Positions 44,078 to 53,618 are shown, counted from the stretch's first letter. The stretch: DNA of 64,000 nucleotides from Mesorhizobium sp. B2-8-5 (GCF_006440675.2 NZ_CP083951.1:248001-312000), one strand, 5' to 3'. Notes: generated from the letters alone by a model not told the origin. Made by a program: numbers and translations.

Positions 44078-45280
44078 TTATTTTTTTGACTTGTCAAAGG
44101 CCTGGGCGATGTCGGCCCAGAGGTCCTCGACATTTTCCAATCCGACATTGAAGCGGATGGTTCGGGGGCTGACGCCGAAGCGCGCCATCGAATTGATGCC
44201 CGGCGTCTGCTCGAGCGAGGCCTTGGCCGGCACGACCAGGCTTTCATGGCCGCCCCAGCTGACGCCAATGCGGAAGAACTTCAGCGCATCGACGAAGGCA
44301 GGGATGTCGACGTCCTCGGTGACCTCGAAGGAAAACAGCCCGGCATAGCCGGCAAGCGTCTTCTTGCCGGGGTGGTTCGAATAGGCAGGATGGTTGACTC
44401 GCTCGACCTTGCCATGCGCCTTCAGCCGCTCGGCAATCGTAAGTCCGCTCTTCATGTGATGCGGCAAGCGCAGCGGCAGCGTGCGCAGCCCGCGCAGCAA
44501 GAGCCAGCCTTCGAAGGGCGACAGCTTGCCGCCGAGCTGCGAATAGGTCTGCTCGTTGATGTGCTTGATATGCGCGGCGGAGCCGGCCACCACGCCGGCG
44601 ACGGTGTCGCTGTGGCCGCTCAGATATTTCGAGGCCGAATGCAGCACCAGGTCGACGCCATGCGAAATCGGCTTCTGGAAGACGGGCGTCGCCCAGGAAT
44701 TGTCGATGGTGATGACGATGCCCTGCTCCTTCGCCAGCCGTGTCAGATGCCCCAGGTCCTGCAGCTCGAACAGCATCGAGGTCGGGCTTTCGAGGTAGAG
44801 CAGCTTGGCGCCGGGAAGTGCCGCGGCAACCGCGTCGGGGTCGGCGCCGTCGACATAGTCGACCTTGATTTGCAAGCGCGGAAACAGCCGCTCGAACAGC
44901 CGATACGCGTCGCCATAGCAGTTGCGCACGGCAACGATGCGCTCGCCGGCGCCGACAAAGGCGAGCAGCGTGGCGCTGATGGCCGCCATGCCGCTGGAAA
45001 AGCCGCGCGCCGCCTCGGCGCCTTCCAAGGCGGCGACACGCGCCTCGAACTCCATCACCGTCGGATTGTCGCCGCGCGAATAGATCGGCTGCTTTCTCCT
45101 GCCGGCGAAGGTGTCGGCCATGTCGGCGTAACTGGCGAAGGTGAACAGCGAGGTCTGGTAGATCGGCGGCACCACGGCGCCGCCCGGGAACGGATCGTCA
45201 TGCGCCAGCAGCGTCGCCGCCTCGCCGAGATAGTCGCTGGCCATCGAGGCCGGGTCGAAGGTGTTGGGCTGCTCGTTCAT
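44078..45280 (-). CDS. Cys/Met metabolism PLP-dependent enzyme (cystathionine gamma-synthase/beta-lyase fold)
   Basis: 400 residues. The opening VVPPIYQTSLFTFASYADM and YSRGDNPTVMEFEARVAALEGAEAARGFSSGMAAI are the family hallmarks; the PLP-binding lysine lies in LHSASKYLSGHSDTVAG. The reaction could be a gamma-synthase, beta-lyase or gamma-lyase; residues that decide this cannot be read with certainty. It overlaps the stop of the GntR gene as ATGA and precedes the binding-protein gene by 25 bp, so it is an integral part of a transporter operon, which is unusual for this family. Confidence 0.85.
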   Translation of the reverse strand: MNEQPNTFDPASMASDYLGEAATLLAHDDPFPGGAVVPPIYQTSLFTFASYADMADTFAGRRKQPIYSRGDNPTVMEFEARVAALEGAEAARGFSSGMAAISATLLAFVGAGERIVAVRNCYGDAYRLFERLFPRLQIKVDYVDGADPDAVAAALPGAKLLYLESPTSMLFELQDLGHLTRLAKEQGIVITIDNSWATPVFQKPISHGVDLVLHSASKYLSGHSDTVAGVVAGSAAHIKHINEQTYSQLGGKLSPFEGWLLLRGLRTLPLRLPHHMKSGLTIAERLKAHGKVERVNHPAYSNHPGKKTLAGYAGLFSFEVTEDVDIPAFVDALKFFRIGVSWGGHESLVVPAKASLEQTPGINSMARFGVSPRTIRFNVGLENVEDLWADIAQAFDKSKK

Positions 45281-46008
45281 CTGCGGTCCGAAAGTTTGAG
45301 GTTGGCGGCACCGCGCTTCAGATCGTCCTCGACGGTGGCGATGAGTTTTAGCGCCTCGGCGCGAGCGCCATCGGGGTCACGCGCAGCGATGCAATTGAAG
45401 ATGGTCCGGTGATAAGGAAAGCTGGCATGGCCGAAGTCGCGCACGCCGAGCGGATGCTCCCAGAAGCGATGGAACAGCTCGTACATGGCGGCGATGATCT
45501 GCTCGAACAGCGGATTGCCGGAAGCGCGGAAGATCGCCTGGTGGAACTCCCAATCCTCCTCCGAGGACATCCCGGCGCGGGTCTGGAAGGCCTCTTCCAT
45601 GAGGTCGAGCTTGCGCTCGATCTCGGCGAGTTCGGCCTTGCCTGCACGAAGGGCGCAGAGCGCGGCGGCCTCCGCCTCCAGCGCGCGGCGGATCTCAAGC
45701 GTGGACATCAGGCCGGCGAAATCATTGCCACCGGACAGCGTCAGCGGCATGTGCAGCATATCGGGCGAAACGGCGGCCTTGAGGTAGGTGCCTGAACCCT
45801 GCCGCCGCTCGACAAGGCCGAGGCCTTCCCAGCGCGTCAGCGCCTCACGCACCGTGTTGCGGCTGACCTTGAGGCGTTCAGCCAGGATGCGCTCTGTCGG
45901 CAGTCTTTCACCAGGCCCCAGAGCCTCCTGCCGAACGAAACCCGCCAACGCCTTCAGAACCGCGTCGTCGCGGGCCGTGGTCTGGATGGGAGGCAGGAAA
46001 TCGGTCAC
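45277..46008 (-). CDS. GntR-family regulator, FadR/FCD type
   Basis: 243 residues. The N-terminal winged helix has ERLPTERILAERLKVSRNTVREALTRWEGLGLVERRQGSGTYL split across about residues 33-77. The C-terminal FCD domain shows the metal-ligand pattern DWEFHQAIFRASGN and YHRTIFNCIAARD, with His residues that bind Zn or Ni in this class. It is the first gene of the CUT1/PLP operon and probably senses its substrate. A TGGT-N3-ACCA site lies 26 bp upstream of the start. Confidence 0.9.
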   Translation of the reverse strand: MTDFLPPIQTTARDDAVLKALAGFVRQEALGPGERLPTERILAERLKVSRNTVREALTRWEGLGLVERRQGSGTYLKAAVSPDMLHMPLTLSGGNDFAGLMSTLEIRRALEAEAAALCALRAGKAELAEIERKLDLMEEAFQTRAGMSSEEDWEFHQAIFRASGNPLFEQIIAAMYELFHRFWEHPLGVRDFGHASFPYHRTIFNCIAARDPDGARAEALKLIATVEDDLKRGAANLKLSDRR

Positions 46009-46376
46009 GCCGGCCGAGCCTAAAGTGGTTCAATGGTCCAACCAATTTCTGCACAGAGCGGGAGATGTGTCAACGGTCGAAACGAGGTTTGGCGAATGGC
46101 GCGGGCATGCGCCATTCAGCCCCGCCGTCTCAGGCGCGGATGCGCGCCGGCATGGGCTGATACGCAACGACCTGGAGCGGAGCTTGAAGGGTCCTATGTG
46201 ACCTCAGCCTCTCGTGGACAGATTTCCGCGACCTTCGACACGGCGGATCCCTCGTCGCACTGCATGACATAGCGGAGGCGGTCGCCGGCGAGCTCGATGC
46301 GGGCCATCGTCAGCCCTTGATGCCGGGTCGCGGTGGTTTTGAGTTCCCGCGGCATATCAATGGTTCATGGCTTGTC
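46009..46376. other. 368-bp intergenic region upstream of the GntR/PLP/CUT1 operon
   Basis: It holds the FCD-type operator at 46034-46044. A 37-codon frame on the minus strand (46194-46307, start MARIELAGDRLRY, AAGGG eight bases before its ATG) is the only open frame with a plausible start; it lies 70 bp downstream of the SDR gene at 46377 and I do not recognise it. The rest shows nothing I can name. Confidence 0.45.
46034..46044. promoter_or_regulatory. TGGT-CCA-ACCA, candidate operator of the GntR/FCD regulator
   Basis: A perfect 4-3-4 inverted repeat that fits the TNGTNNNACNA consensus known for FadR/FCD regulators. It lies directly upstream of the regulator gene, as expected for autoregulation and control of the operon. 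Confidence 0.6.
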
Positions 46377-47153
46377 TCAGGGGTGGTGAAGCACGCTCAG
46401 GCCTCCATCCGCGACGAGGCAGGCGGCGTTGATGAAGGGACACTCGTCGGAGACGAGAAAGACCGCCGCCATGGCGATCTCTTCCGGCGTGGCGATCCGC
46501 CCGCCCGGATGCAGCGCCAGCGTCTTGGCGCGCGCGGCCTCCGGATCGTCGAAACTGTTCCAGTAGTCGATGACCTTCTGGGTGGCGACATAGCCGGGCG
46601 CCAGCGCGTTCACGCGCACGCCCCGGCCGGCATATTCGAGCGCCAGCGACCTGGTCAGGCCGAGCAGCGCATGCTTGGCGACGGGATAGGGGAAGGTATG
46701 CGGAATGATGGTGAATGCGTGCGTGGAGGCGACGTTGAGAATCGCCCCGCCGCCGCTTGCCAGCATGCCCGGCAAGACCGCCTTGCTGCAATTCCACGCG
46801 CCTTTGACGTTGACGTCGAAATTGCGGTTCCACTCCTCTTCGCTGGCGTCGAGCGGCGTCGAGAAGACATTCATCCCCGCATTGTTGATCAGCGCGTTGA
46901 CCGGGCCGATTTCCTCGCCCGCGCGGGCGACAGCCGACGCGACCGCCGAGGCATCGGTTATATCGGCCCGGCAGTATCCGAGACGCCCGCGCGGCGCCAA
47001 CAGGCCGGAGGCGGCTTTGTCCAGGAGCTCGCCGTCGCGATCGATCATGAACAAACCCGCCCCCTCGGCCAGGCAGGCTTCGGCGATGGCGAGCCCGATC
47101 CCCTGAGCGGCGCCGGTGAGAAAGATGCGTTTGCCTGAAAGGCGTTCAGTCAT
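46377..47153 (-). CDS. SDR-family dehydrogenase, probable aldose 1-dehydrogenase
   Basis: 258 residues from the ATG at 47153 with GGAG eight bases upstream; a GTG three codons earlier is the alternative. Motifs: TGAAQGIGLAIAE, LINNAGMNVFS, Ser in NVASTHAF and the YPVAK pair in FPYPVAKHALLG. As part of the araFGH-galactonate dehydratase region, it may oxidise galactose, arabinose or fucose to the lactone. This is inferred from context; sequence alone only shows a classical SDR. It is the last gene in the araF-araG-araH direction. Confidence 0.82.
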   Translation of the reverse strand: MTERLSGKRIFLTGAAQGIGLAIAEACLAEGAGLFMIDRDGELLDKAASGLLAPRGRLGYCRADITDASAVASAVARAGEEIGPVNALINNAGMNVFSTPLDASEEEWNRNFDVNVKGAWNCSKAVLPGMLASGGGAILNVASTHAFTIIPHTFPYPVAKHALLGLTRSLALEYAGRGVRVNALAPGYVATQKVIDYWNSFDDPEAARAKTLALHPGGRIATPEEIAMAAVFLVSDECPFINAACLVADGGLSVLHHP

Positions 47154-47256
47154 CGTCGTCACTCCAGTCGAAGACGGCCATGGCGATCCCAGCCCGTGAA
47201 GGTCTGGCCGGAAACGAGTCTCTTCAGCCCTGTCGGCCCGACATCGACATGCCGGC

Positions 47257-48207
47257 TCAGCGCCGGCCCAATGCCGAGGAACGCAGATTGTCGAGCAGGA
47301 CCGCCAGAAGCAGGATCACGCCCCTGACGATATATTGGTAGAAGGCCGGGATGTTGAGCAGGTTCATCGCGTTCTCGGCGATGCCCATGATCAGCACGCC
47401 GACGATGACGCCCGACATCGTGGCCCTGCCGCCCGCAAGCGAGACGCCGCCGAGCACGCAGGCCGAGATCACCGACAATTCGAGCCCGACCGCGGCGTTG
47501 GGCTGGCCCGAGGTGATGCGCGAGGCAAGCAGGATGCCGGCGATGCCGCAGACCACGCCCTGCAGCGTGAAGATCCAGATGCGCGTCCTGTCGACATTGA
47601 CGCCGGCAAGGCGCGAGGCTTCCGGATTGCCGCCGATGGCCAGCGTGTTCTTGCCGAAGACGGTGCTGTTGAGCACGAAGCCGAAAATGGCGAAGAGCAC
47701 CGCCAGCACCCAGATCGGCGTCGGTATGCCGAGCAGCTTCGACAAGGCAAGCTGGTAGAAGTCCGGGTTGTTGATGCCGACGGCGCGGCCGTCCGACGAG
47801 ATCAGCGCGAAACCGCGCACGATCTGCATGGTGGCCAAGGTGGTGATCAGAGCATTGATGCGGAATTTGGCGATGACGACGCCGTTGACCCAGCCGACGA
47901 CGGCGCCGCAAGCGATCGCCGCGATAAGGCCAAGCAGGATCGAACCTGTGGCGTTCGAGGCCATCACCGCGACCATGCCGGCGAAGGCGACGATGGAGCC
48001 GACCGACAGGTCGAAGTCGCGCGCTGCGAGGCAGAACATCATCGTGCAGGCGACGATGCCAACGGTGACCACCGATTGCAGCAGGCCCAGCATGTTGCGG
48101 TCGGTGAGGAAGTTCGGCACCAGCAGCGACACCAGCGCGAAGGCGACGATGAAGATCACGACGAGGCCCTGCTCGCCGAGCAGTATCTTCTTCAACCGGT
48201 CGGTCAT
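47257..48207 (-). CDS. araH: L-arabinose/galactose ABC permease (AraH)
   Basis: 316 residues with about eight to ten membrane helices. RNMLGLLQSVVTVGIVACTMMFCLAARDFDLSVGS contains the DLSVGSIVAF motif of CUT2 permeases, and SACVLGGVSLAGGRATMSGVIVG is the second signature. It pairs with AraG and AraF encoded upstream. The start at 48207 avoids a long unconserved extension to 48327 that overlaps araG. Confidence 0.88.
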   Translation of the reverse strand: MTDRLKKILLGEQGLVVIFIVAFALVSLLVPNFLTDRNMLGLLQSVVTVGIVACTMMFCLAARDFDLSVGSIVAFAGMVAVMASNATGSILLGLIAAIACGAVVGWVNGVVIAKFRINALITTLATMQIVRGFALISSDGRAVGINNPDFYQLALSKLLGIPTPIWVLAVLFAIFGFVLNSTVFGKNTLAIGGNPEASRLAGVNVDRTRIWIFTLQGVVCGIAGILLASRITSGQPNAAVGLELSVISACVLGGVSLAGGRATMSGVIVGVLIMGIAENAMNLLNIPAFYQYIVRGVILLLAVLLDNLRSSALGRR

Positions 48208-48218
48208 GGCGGGTGTCC

Positions 48219-49730
48219 TCAGGATGCGATCGCGTCGGGGGTTTTCTTGTCTGGAAGGGCCGCGGCCAGGATTGCCTTTTCGGCGAACTGGCCGCGCGTG
48301 AGCTCGGCGCTGATGCGCCCGCCGCACATCACCAGGATGCGGTCGCAGATGCCCATCACTTCCGGCAGCTCGGAGGAGACGACGACGATCGCCATGCCGT
48401 CCTCTGCGAGCTGGTAGAGCAGCTCGTAGATCTCCGACTTGGCGCCGACATCGATGCCGCGCGTCGGCTCGTCGACGATCAAAACGCGTATGCCCTGCTC
48501 GGACAGCCAGCGGCCAAGGATGACCTTCTGCTGGTTGCCGCCGGACAGGTTGACGATGTCCTGCCTGCGCGAAGGCGTGCGCACCTTGAGCTTCTTGATG
48601 AAGGTTTCAGCCGTCGCGATCTCGCTGGCGCGGCTGAGCACCCCGAAGCGCGTGTGATGGCGCCTGGACGAGATGTTGATGTTCTCCTCGATCGAGCGGC
48701 CCTGGATGATGCCGTCATGCTTGCGATCCTCGGAGCAGAGCACAATGCCGGCGCGGATCGCGTCATGCGGGCTGACGGCGGCAATCGCGGTGCCGTCGAC
48801 GGCGATCGTGCCGCCCGAGCGCGGATCGGCGCCGAAGACCAGCCGCATCAGCTCCGAGCGTCCGGCGCCGATCAGGCCGAAGAAGCCGACGATCTCGCCG
48901 GCGCGAGCTTCGAAGCTTGCCGGCGTCCGCAATCTGGCGCCGCTCAGATTATCGGCCTTGAGGCGGACCTTTCCCGGCTTTCGCGGCCGAAAACCCCAAA
49001 TGTCGGAAATCTCGCGACCGACCATTTCGGCAACGACCTGATCGCGCGTCACATCTTTCAGCGATGCGTGATGCGCGGCGAGCTTGCCGTCGCGCAGCAC
49101 CGTCAGGCTGTCGCAGAGGCGGAACACCTCGTCGAGGCGGTGCGAGACATAGATGATGACCTTGCCCTCGCCGCGCAGCCGGTCGATCAGCTTAAACAGG
49201 ATCGCGCTTTCGCGCGAGGACAGCGACGAGGTCGGCTCGTCGAGCGCGATGACGCGGGCGTCGAGCATCACGGCCTTTGCGATCTCGACCATCTGGCGTT
49301 CGCCGATCGAGAGCGTCTTGACCTTGCGGCGCATATCGATGTCGATGCCGGCCGACTTCAGCTTGGCGCCGACATCGTCGAGCATGCGGCGGCGGGCGAT
49401 GACGCCTCCGCTCGCCGGAAACCGGCCGAGGCTGAGATTTTCGGCGACGGTCAGCTCGGGCACCAGCTGCAATTCCTGATGGATGACGATGACGCCGTTG
49501 TCGAAGGCATTCCTGGTCGAGGCATAGGCCTGGACCTTGCCGTCGATGCTTATCTCGCCGGCATCGGCATGCTGGTCGCCGGACAGGATCTTGATGAGGG
49601 TGGATTTGCCGGCGCCGTTCTCGCCCATCAATCCGTGCACGGCGCCCTTTTCGACGCCGAACGACACGCCGGACAGAGCCCTGACGCCCGGATAGGTCTT
49701 GCTGATGTTGGAAAATTGGAGAAAGGACAC
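48219..49730 (-). CDS. araG: L-arabinose/galactose ABC ATPase, duplicated domains (AraG)
   Basis: 503 residues with two ATPase halves, as usual in CUT2 systems. The first has GENGAGKSTLIKIL and ALDEPTSSLSSRE; the second has FGLIGAGRSELMRLVFG in place of a canonical Walker A, with LSGGNQQKVILGRWL and IVDEPTRGIDVGAK. AENLSLGRFPASGGVI, KTLSIGERQMVEIAKAV and SDIWGFRPRKPGK line up with E. coli AraG as I recall it. It energises uptake of the AraF-bound sugar. Confidence 0.92.
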   Translation of the reverse strand: MSFLQFSNISKTYPGVRALSGVSFGVEKGAVHGLMGENGAGKSTLIKILSGDQHADAGEISIDGKVQAYASTRNAFDNGVIVIHQELQLVPELTVAENLSLGRFPASGGVIARRRMLDDVGAKLKSAGIDIDMRRKVKTLSIGERQMVEIAKAVMLDARVIALDEPTSSLSSRESAILFKLIDRLRGEGKVIIYVSHRLDEVFRLCDSLTVLRDGKLAAHHASLKDVTRDQVVAEMVGREISDIWGFRPRKPGKVRLKADNLSGARLRTPASFEARAGEIVGFFGLIGAGRSELMRLVFGADPRSGGTIAVDGTAIAAVSPHDAIRAGIVLCSEDRKHDGIIQGRSIEENINISSRRHHTRFGVLSRASEIATAETFIKKLKVRTPSRRQDIVNLSGGNQQKVILGRWLSEQGIRVLIVDEPTRGIDVGAKSEIYELLYQLAEDGMAIVVVSSELPEVMGICDRILVMCGGRISAELTRGQFAEKAILAAALPDKKTPDAIAS

Positions 49731-49752
49731 GGCCTAGATCCTTGAGCATGCC

Positions 49753-49785
49753 AAACGGGCGGCAGCATCAAGCCGCCGCCTGTTT
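49753..49785 (-). terminator. Hairpin 3' of araF
   Basis: On the minus strand AAACAGGCGGCGGC is followed by a short loop and GCCGCCCGTTT, giving a GC stem capped by AAAC/GTTT. It lies 12 bp after the araF stop and before araG, so it probably lets araF be made in excess of araGH. Confidence 0.5.
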
Positions 49786-49797
49786 GTACAGGGAAGG

Positions 49798-50790
49798 CTA
49801 TTCGATGCCGAGGTCCTTGCGCACCTTCTGATAGTCGTCGCGCTTGGCCAGCGCGCCGGAGGTCAGCGTAAGCTTTGCCGGCTCCTTGTTGTTGGCGATC
49901 CAGTCATACATGTTCAGCGCCGTCTCGTAACCATGGCGCTTCGGCGAGATGATCACCGTGCCAACGAAGCCGGTCGCGGCCGGTTTCTTGAACTCGTTGA
50001 TCGCCGATTCCGCGCCGCCGATGCCGACGCCGATCATGCCGTCGGCCGGAATGCCGACGCTTTCGGAAGCGCGCACGGCGCCCAGCACCGCCTCGTCATT
50101 GAGGCCGAAGGCAATCCACTTCTTGATGTCGGCATGGGCATTGAGCACCACGGTCGCGGCATTGAGCGCGGCTTCCGTGTCGGTCTTGGCCTGCGGTGCG
50201 TCGAAAATGTTTTCCGCCTTGAAGCCGGCGGCCTTCAGCACCGAGATCGCACCCTCGACGCGGTCGACGGCAGTCGGCAGCTGGTCATAGGAAACGCGGA
50301 TCGCGCCGACCTCGTCCATCTTCCAGCCCCGCGCCTTCATCTCGTCGAGGATGGCCTGACCCACCGCCTCGCCGATCTTGGTGGCGGAGATGCCCATATG
50401 CGGCACGTCTTCGAGCGGCTTGCCGTCAGCGCCGACGAGGCGATCGTCCACCGTCATCAGCTTCAGATTGTTGGCGGCCGCCTTGGCGACGATGCCCGGG
50501 CCGAGCTTCACATCAGGCGTGCAGACGACGAAGCCTTGCGCGCCTTGGGCGCCGAGATTGTCGATCGCCGACATCAGCTTCTCGCCGTCTTCGGCACCGA
50601 TCTTGACGAGGGTGAAGCCCTTTTCCTTGGCAGCCTGGTCAGCGAATTTCCATTCGTCCTGGAACCAGGGTTCCTCGGGCTGTTTGACGATGAAGCCGAT
50701 CTTGGTGTCCTGCGCATAGGCAGACGCGATTGTTGTGACCGACAAGACGGCGAGAGCGCCCGCGACGAGCGCGGTTTTCAAAAGTCGCAT
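49798..50790 (-). CDS. araF: L-arabinose/galactose-binding protein (AraF)
   Basis: 330 residues. A signal peptide ends in SAYAQD. The mature start KIGFIVKQPEEPWFQDEWKF, then FVVCTPDVKLGPGIVAKA and IAFGLNDEAVLGAVRA, is strongly like E. coli AraF, which binds L-arabinose and also D-galactose and D-fucose. A GGGAGG ribosome-binding site precedes the ATG. With a galactonate dehydratase gene in the divergent unit, D-galactose or L-arabinose are the likeliest ligands. Confidence 0.92.
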   Translation of the reverse strand: MRLLKTALVAGALAVLSVTTIASAYAQDTKIGFIVKQPEEPWFQDEWKFADQAAKEKGFTLVKIGAEDGEKLMSAIDNLGAQGAQGFVVCTPDVKLGPGIVAKAAANNLKLMTVDDRLVGADGKPLEDVPHMGISATKIGEAVGQAILDEMKARGWKMDEVGAIRVSYDQLPTAVDRVEGAISVLKAAGFKAENIFDAPQAKTDTEAALNAATVVLNAHADIKKWIAFGLNDEAVLGAVRASESVGIPADGMIGVGIGGAESAINEFKKPAATGFVGTVIISPKRHGYETALNMYDWIANNKEPAKLTLTSGALAKRDDYQKVRKDLGIE

Positions 50791-50841
50791 GTTTACCTCC
50801 CAGCGAACGGCCGGGCGCCGAGCCCGGGTCTCCCGTCATTA

Positions 50842-50879
50842 ATCAATTTCATCATACACGTCAATTGATCTGGTATGAT
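50842..50879. promoter_or_regulatory. Nested inverted repeats between araF and the GntR gene
   Basis: ATCATAC (50851-50857) pairs with GTATGAT (50873-50879), and ATCAATT (50842-50848) pairs with AATTGAT (50863-50869). The stretch is AT-rich and lies in the 199-bp divergent promoter region, so it is a good candidate for the GntR operator. Confidence 0.45.
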
Positions 50880-50989
50880 AAATGATTTAAATAGTCCGAT
50901 CAGTAGCGCTGGCGCAAATCACCGGTATCCGCTAAGGCCGGGCCGGGCGCGCGCAAACCAGGGTTCGCTGCCTTGGAGGAGGGGCTGAG

Positions 50990-51748
50990 GTGAACGAGAC
51001 ACCGAAGAAGGCTGACGAGGCGACGGAGGAGCGCGAGACGGCGCGTCGCCCGCGCGTCATGCCGGATGTGACAAGAGCGCTCGCCTCCGACATTTTCTCG
51101 GGCCGCTATCCGGCCGGATCGTCGCTGCCGACCGAGAACGATCTCGGCATCGAATATGGCGTCAGCCGTACCGTCATACGCGAAGCCCTGAAGGTGCTGG
51201 CGGCCAAGGGGCTGGTGCTGTCCCGGCCACGCGTCGGCACGGTCGTCTGCGACCAGGACAAATGGAACATCATCGATCCGCAGGTGCTGGCCTGGCATGC
51301 GCCGCATGCGCTGGACGACAAATTGTTCGACGCGATCCTCGAAACCCGCCGCGCCATCGAGCCGCTGGTCGCCGAACTCGCGGCAACGCGCGCGACGTTG
51401 CAGGAGATCGCCGACCTCGAAGCAGCCTGGCAAGGCATGGCCGGCGCCGGCGAGGACCTGACGCAATTCTCGCGCTCCGACATCGTCTTCCACCAGATCG
51501 TCTATGGCGCGAGCCACAACCCGATCTTCCGCCAGATCGGCAAGCTGATCGACACGGCGCTGCTGTTTTCGCTGGAAGCCACGGCGACGATCTCGCCGGT
51601 CAGGCGCAGAGAAGCGGCGGCGGCTCACGGCGAGGTGGTCGAGGCGCTGCGGATGCGCGACGCCGTGGCTGCGCGAAACGCGGCCAACAAGATACTCGAT
51701 CTCGCCGCGCGCGACCTCGTCAGCGCCAAGAAACTGAAAAACAACTGA
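50990..51748 (+). CDS. GntR-family regulator, FCD type (DgoR-like)
   Basis: 252 residues from a GTG with GGAGGAGGGG just upstream. The winged helix carries [33 protein letters not shown]. The FCD domain has [16 protein letters not shown] and an Arg-rich [15 protein letters not shown]. The family member next to galactonate dehydratase genes is usually DgoR, which responds to D-galactonate. It is divergent from araF and 14 bp before the dehydratase gene. Confidence 0.88.
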   Translation: MNETPKKADEATEERETARRPRVMPDVTRALASDIFSGRYPAGSSLPTENDLGIEYGVSRTVIREALKVLAAKGLVLSRPRVGTVVCDQDKWNIIDPQVLAWHAPHALDDKLFDAILETRRAIEPLVAELAATRATLQEIADLEAAWQGMAGAGEDLTQFSRSDIVFHQIVYGASHNPIFRQIGKLIDTALLFSLEATATISPVRRREAAAAHGEVVEALRMRDAVAARNAANKILDLAARDLVSAKKLKNN

Positions 51749-51762
51749 GACCGGCCGACCGC

Positions 51763-52911
51763 ATGAAGATCACCGCTCTGACCACCTATATCGTTCCGCC
51801 GCGCTGGCTGTTCCTCAAGATCGAGACCGATGCCGGCATCAGCGGCTGGGGCGAGCCGGTGGTCGAAGGCAAGGCGCTGACGGTCGAAGCGGCGGTCAAG
51901 GAACTGGCCGACTATCTGATCGGTAAGGATCCGCGTCTGATCGAGGATCATTGGACGGTGATGCATCGCGGCGGCTTCTATCGCGGCGGGCCGATCCTGA
52001 TGAGCGCCATCGCCGGCATCGACCAGGCGCTATGGGACATCAAGGGCAAGGCGCTCGGCGTGCCGGTGCATGAATTGCTCGGCGGCAAGCTGCGCGAGAC
52101 GATCAAGGTCTATTCGTGGATCGGCGGCGACCGGCCGGCCGAAGTCGCCGCCGGCGCCAGGGATGTCGTGGCGCGCGGCTTCCAGGCGCTCAAGATGAAC
52201 GGCACCGAGGAACTGCAGATCGTCGACAGCCATGACAGGATCGATGCCGCGGTCGAGCGGGTTGCCATGGTGCGCGAGTCGGTCGGCCCCGATATCGGCA
52301 TCGCCGTCGATTTCCACGGCCGCGTGCACCGGCCGATGGCGCGCATCCTGGTCAAGGAACTGGAGCCCTACCGGCTGATGTTCATCGAGGAGCCGGTGCT
52401 GAGCGAAAACCGCGAGGCGCTGAAGGAGATCGCCGCGCTCGGCTCGACGCCGATCGCGCTCGGCGAACGGCTCTACAGCCGCTGGGATTTCAAGTCGGTG
52501 TTCGAGGAAGCGGTCGTCGACATCATCCAGCCCGATCTGTCGCATGCCGGCGGCATCACCGAATGCCGCAAGATCGCGGCGATGGCGGAAGCCTATGACG
52601 TGGCGGTGGCGCCGCACTGTCCGCTGGGACCGATCGCGCTGGCCGCGTGCCTGCAACTCGACGCCGTGAGCTACAATTGCTTCATCCAGGAGCAGAGCCT
52701 GGGCATCCACTACAATGCCGGCAACGACCTGCTCGACTATGCCGCCAACAAGGACGTCTTCCGTTACGAGGACGGCTATGTCGCCATCCCCGAGGGCCCG
52801 GGCCTGGGGGTCGAGATCGACGAGGACTATGTGAAGGAGCGCGCCAAGGAAGGTCACCGCTGGCGCAACCCGATCTGGCGCCACAAGGACGGTTCGTTCG
52901 CCGAATGGTAA
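51763..52911 (+). CDS. dgoD: D-galactonate dehydratase (enolase superfamily)
   Basis: 382 residues, identical in length to typical DgoD. The opening [43 protein letters not shown], the catalytic [36 protein letters not shown] and [14 protein letters not shown] match that enzyme well. It removes water from D-galactonate to give 2-keto-3-deoxy-galactonate. No kinase or aldolase for that product is present in the window, so the later steps must be encoded elsewhere. Confidence 0.93.
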   Translation: MKITALTTYIVPPRWLFLKIETDAGISGWGEPVVEGKALTVEAAVKELADYLIGKDPRLIEDHWTVMHRGGFYRGGPILMSAIAGIDQALWDIKGKALGVPVHELLGGKLRETIKVYSWIGGDRPAEVAAGARDVVARGFQALKMNGTEELQIVDSHDRIDAAVERVAMVRESVGPDIGIAVDFHGRVHRPMARILVKELEPYRLMFIEEPVLSENREALKEIAALGSTPIALGERLYSRWDFKSVFEEAVVDIIQPDLSHAGGITECRKIAAMAEAYDVAVAPHCPLGPIALAACLQLDAVSYNCFIQEQSLGIHYNAGNDLLDYAANKDVFRYEDGYVAIPEGPGLGVEIDEDYVKERAKEGHRWRNPIWRHKDGSFAEW

Positions 52912-52958
52912 GCCGGGCACCGAGTGGTAAGCCGGCGAATTTTTCGTCACCCAATAGC

Positions 52959-53618
52959 TTATAAGATCACCGCCGCGGGTGTGATCGCGGCAAGGCCGGC
53001 TTCTGTTAGTGCATAGATGCCGCGCTCGGCGCGGGCGAACCAGCCATAGTAATTATGCTGCAGGATGGTCGCGGCGCGCGGCGAAAGCGCCTTGAGGTCG
53101 CGCGGCCGTTTCGGGCCGTCGGCCATGGCGGCGGCGCAGGCCAGCGCCTCCTGCCGGTAGGCAGTCATGATCGGCCTCCTGCGCGTGCTGCCGCCGACGG
53201 ACGGATCGCCCTTGCGGCGGTGATGTTCCTCGACCAGGCGCGAGCGCCGCCTGGGATCGCGGCGCGGCGGCAGGGCGGCGGGACTGAGAAGCAGCTCGAC
53301 CTCGCCCTTCTTGCCGACGCCCAACAGACCGAAGCCGAGACGGCGGCACAGCGCGCGGAAGCGGCGGTCGTGCTCCCTGCCCTTGCCGCGCGCCGACATC
53401 AAAGCAGCCAGCCAGACCTCGTCACAGGCCGCCGCGCGGTCGACGGCTTGCAAAACAAGCTCGAGGTTGAACTGCAGCTTCAATTCGCAAATGACGACAA
53501 CTGGCGGCTCGCCGGCGCGGACGCCGACCACGTCGCAGCCGCCGATCTCGCCCTTGACGGCGAAATCCATGCTCTCGAGGAACCGCTTCACCGGCTCGTA
53601 GAGGGATGTTTCCTGCAT
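52959..53618 (-). CDS. DUF2161 protein, PD-(D/E)XK nuclease-like fold
   Basis: 219 residues from the ATG at 53618 (MQETSLYEPVKRFLES). GEIGGCDVVGVRAGEPPVVVICELKL holds the Asp and E-x-K residues of the PD-(D/E)XK phosphodiesterase fold; LQAVDRAAACDEVWLA and RALCRRLGFGLLGVGKKGEVE complete the domain. The C-terminal third, rich in Arg then LSPRAATILQHNYYGWFARAERGIYALTEAG, is a winged-helix-like end of the family. Nuclease activity is only predicted. It sits alone between two sugar-acid operons. Confidence 0.75.
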   Translation of the reverse strand: MQETSLYEPVKRFLESMDFAVKGEIGGCDVVGVRAGEPPVVVICELKLQFNLELVLQAVDRAAACDEVWLAALMSARGKGREHDRRFRALCRRLGFGLLGVGKKGEVELLLSPAALPPRRDPRRRSRLVEEHHRRKGDPSVGGSTRRRPIMTAYRQEALACAAAMADGPKRPRDLKALSPRAATILQHNYYGWFARAERGIYALTEAGLAAITPAAVIL

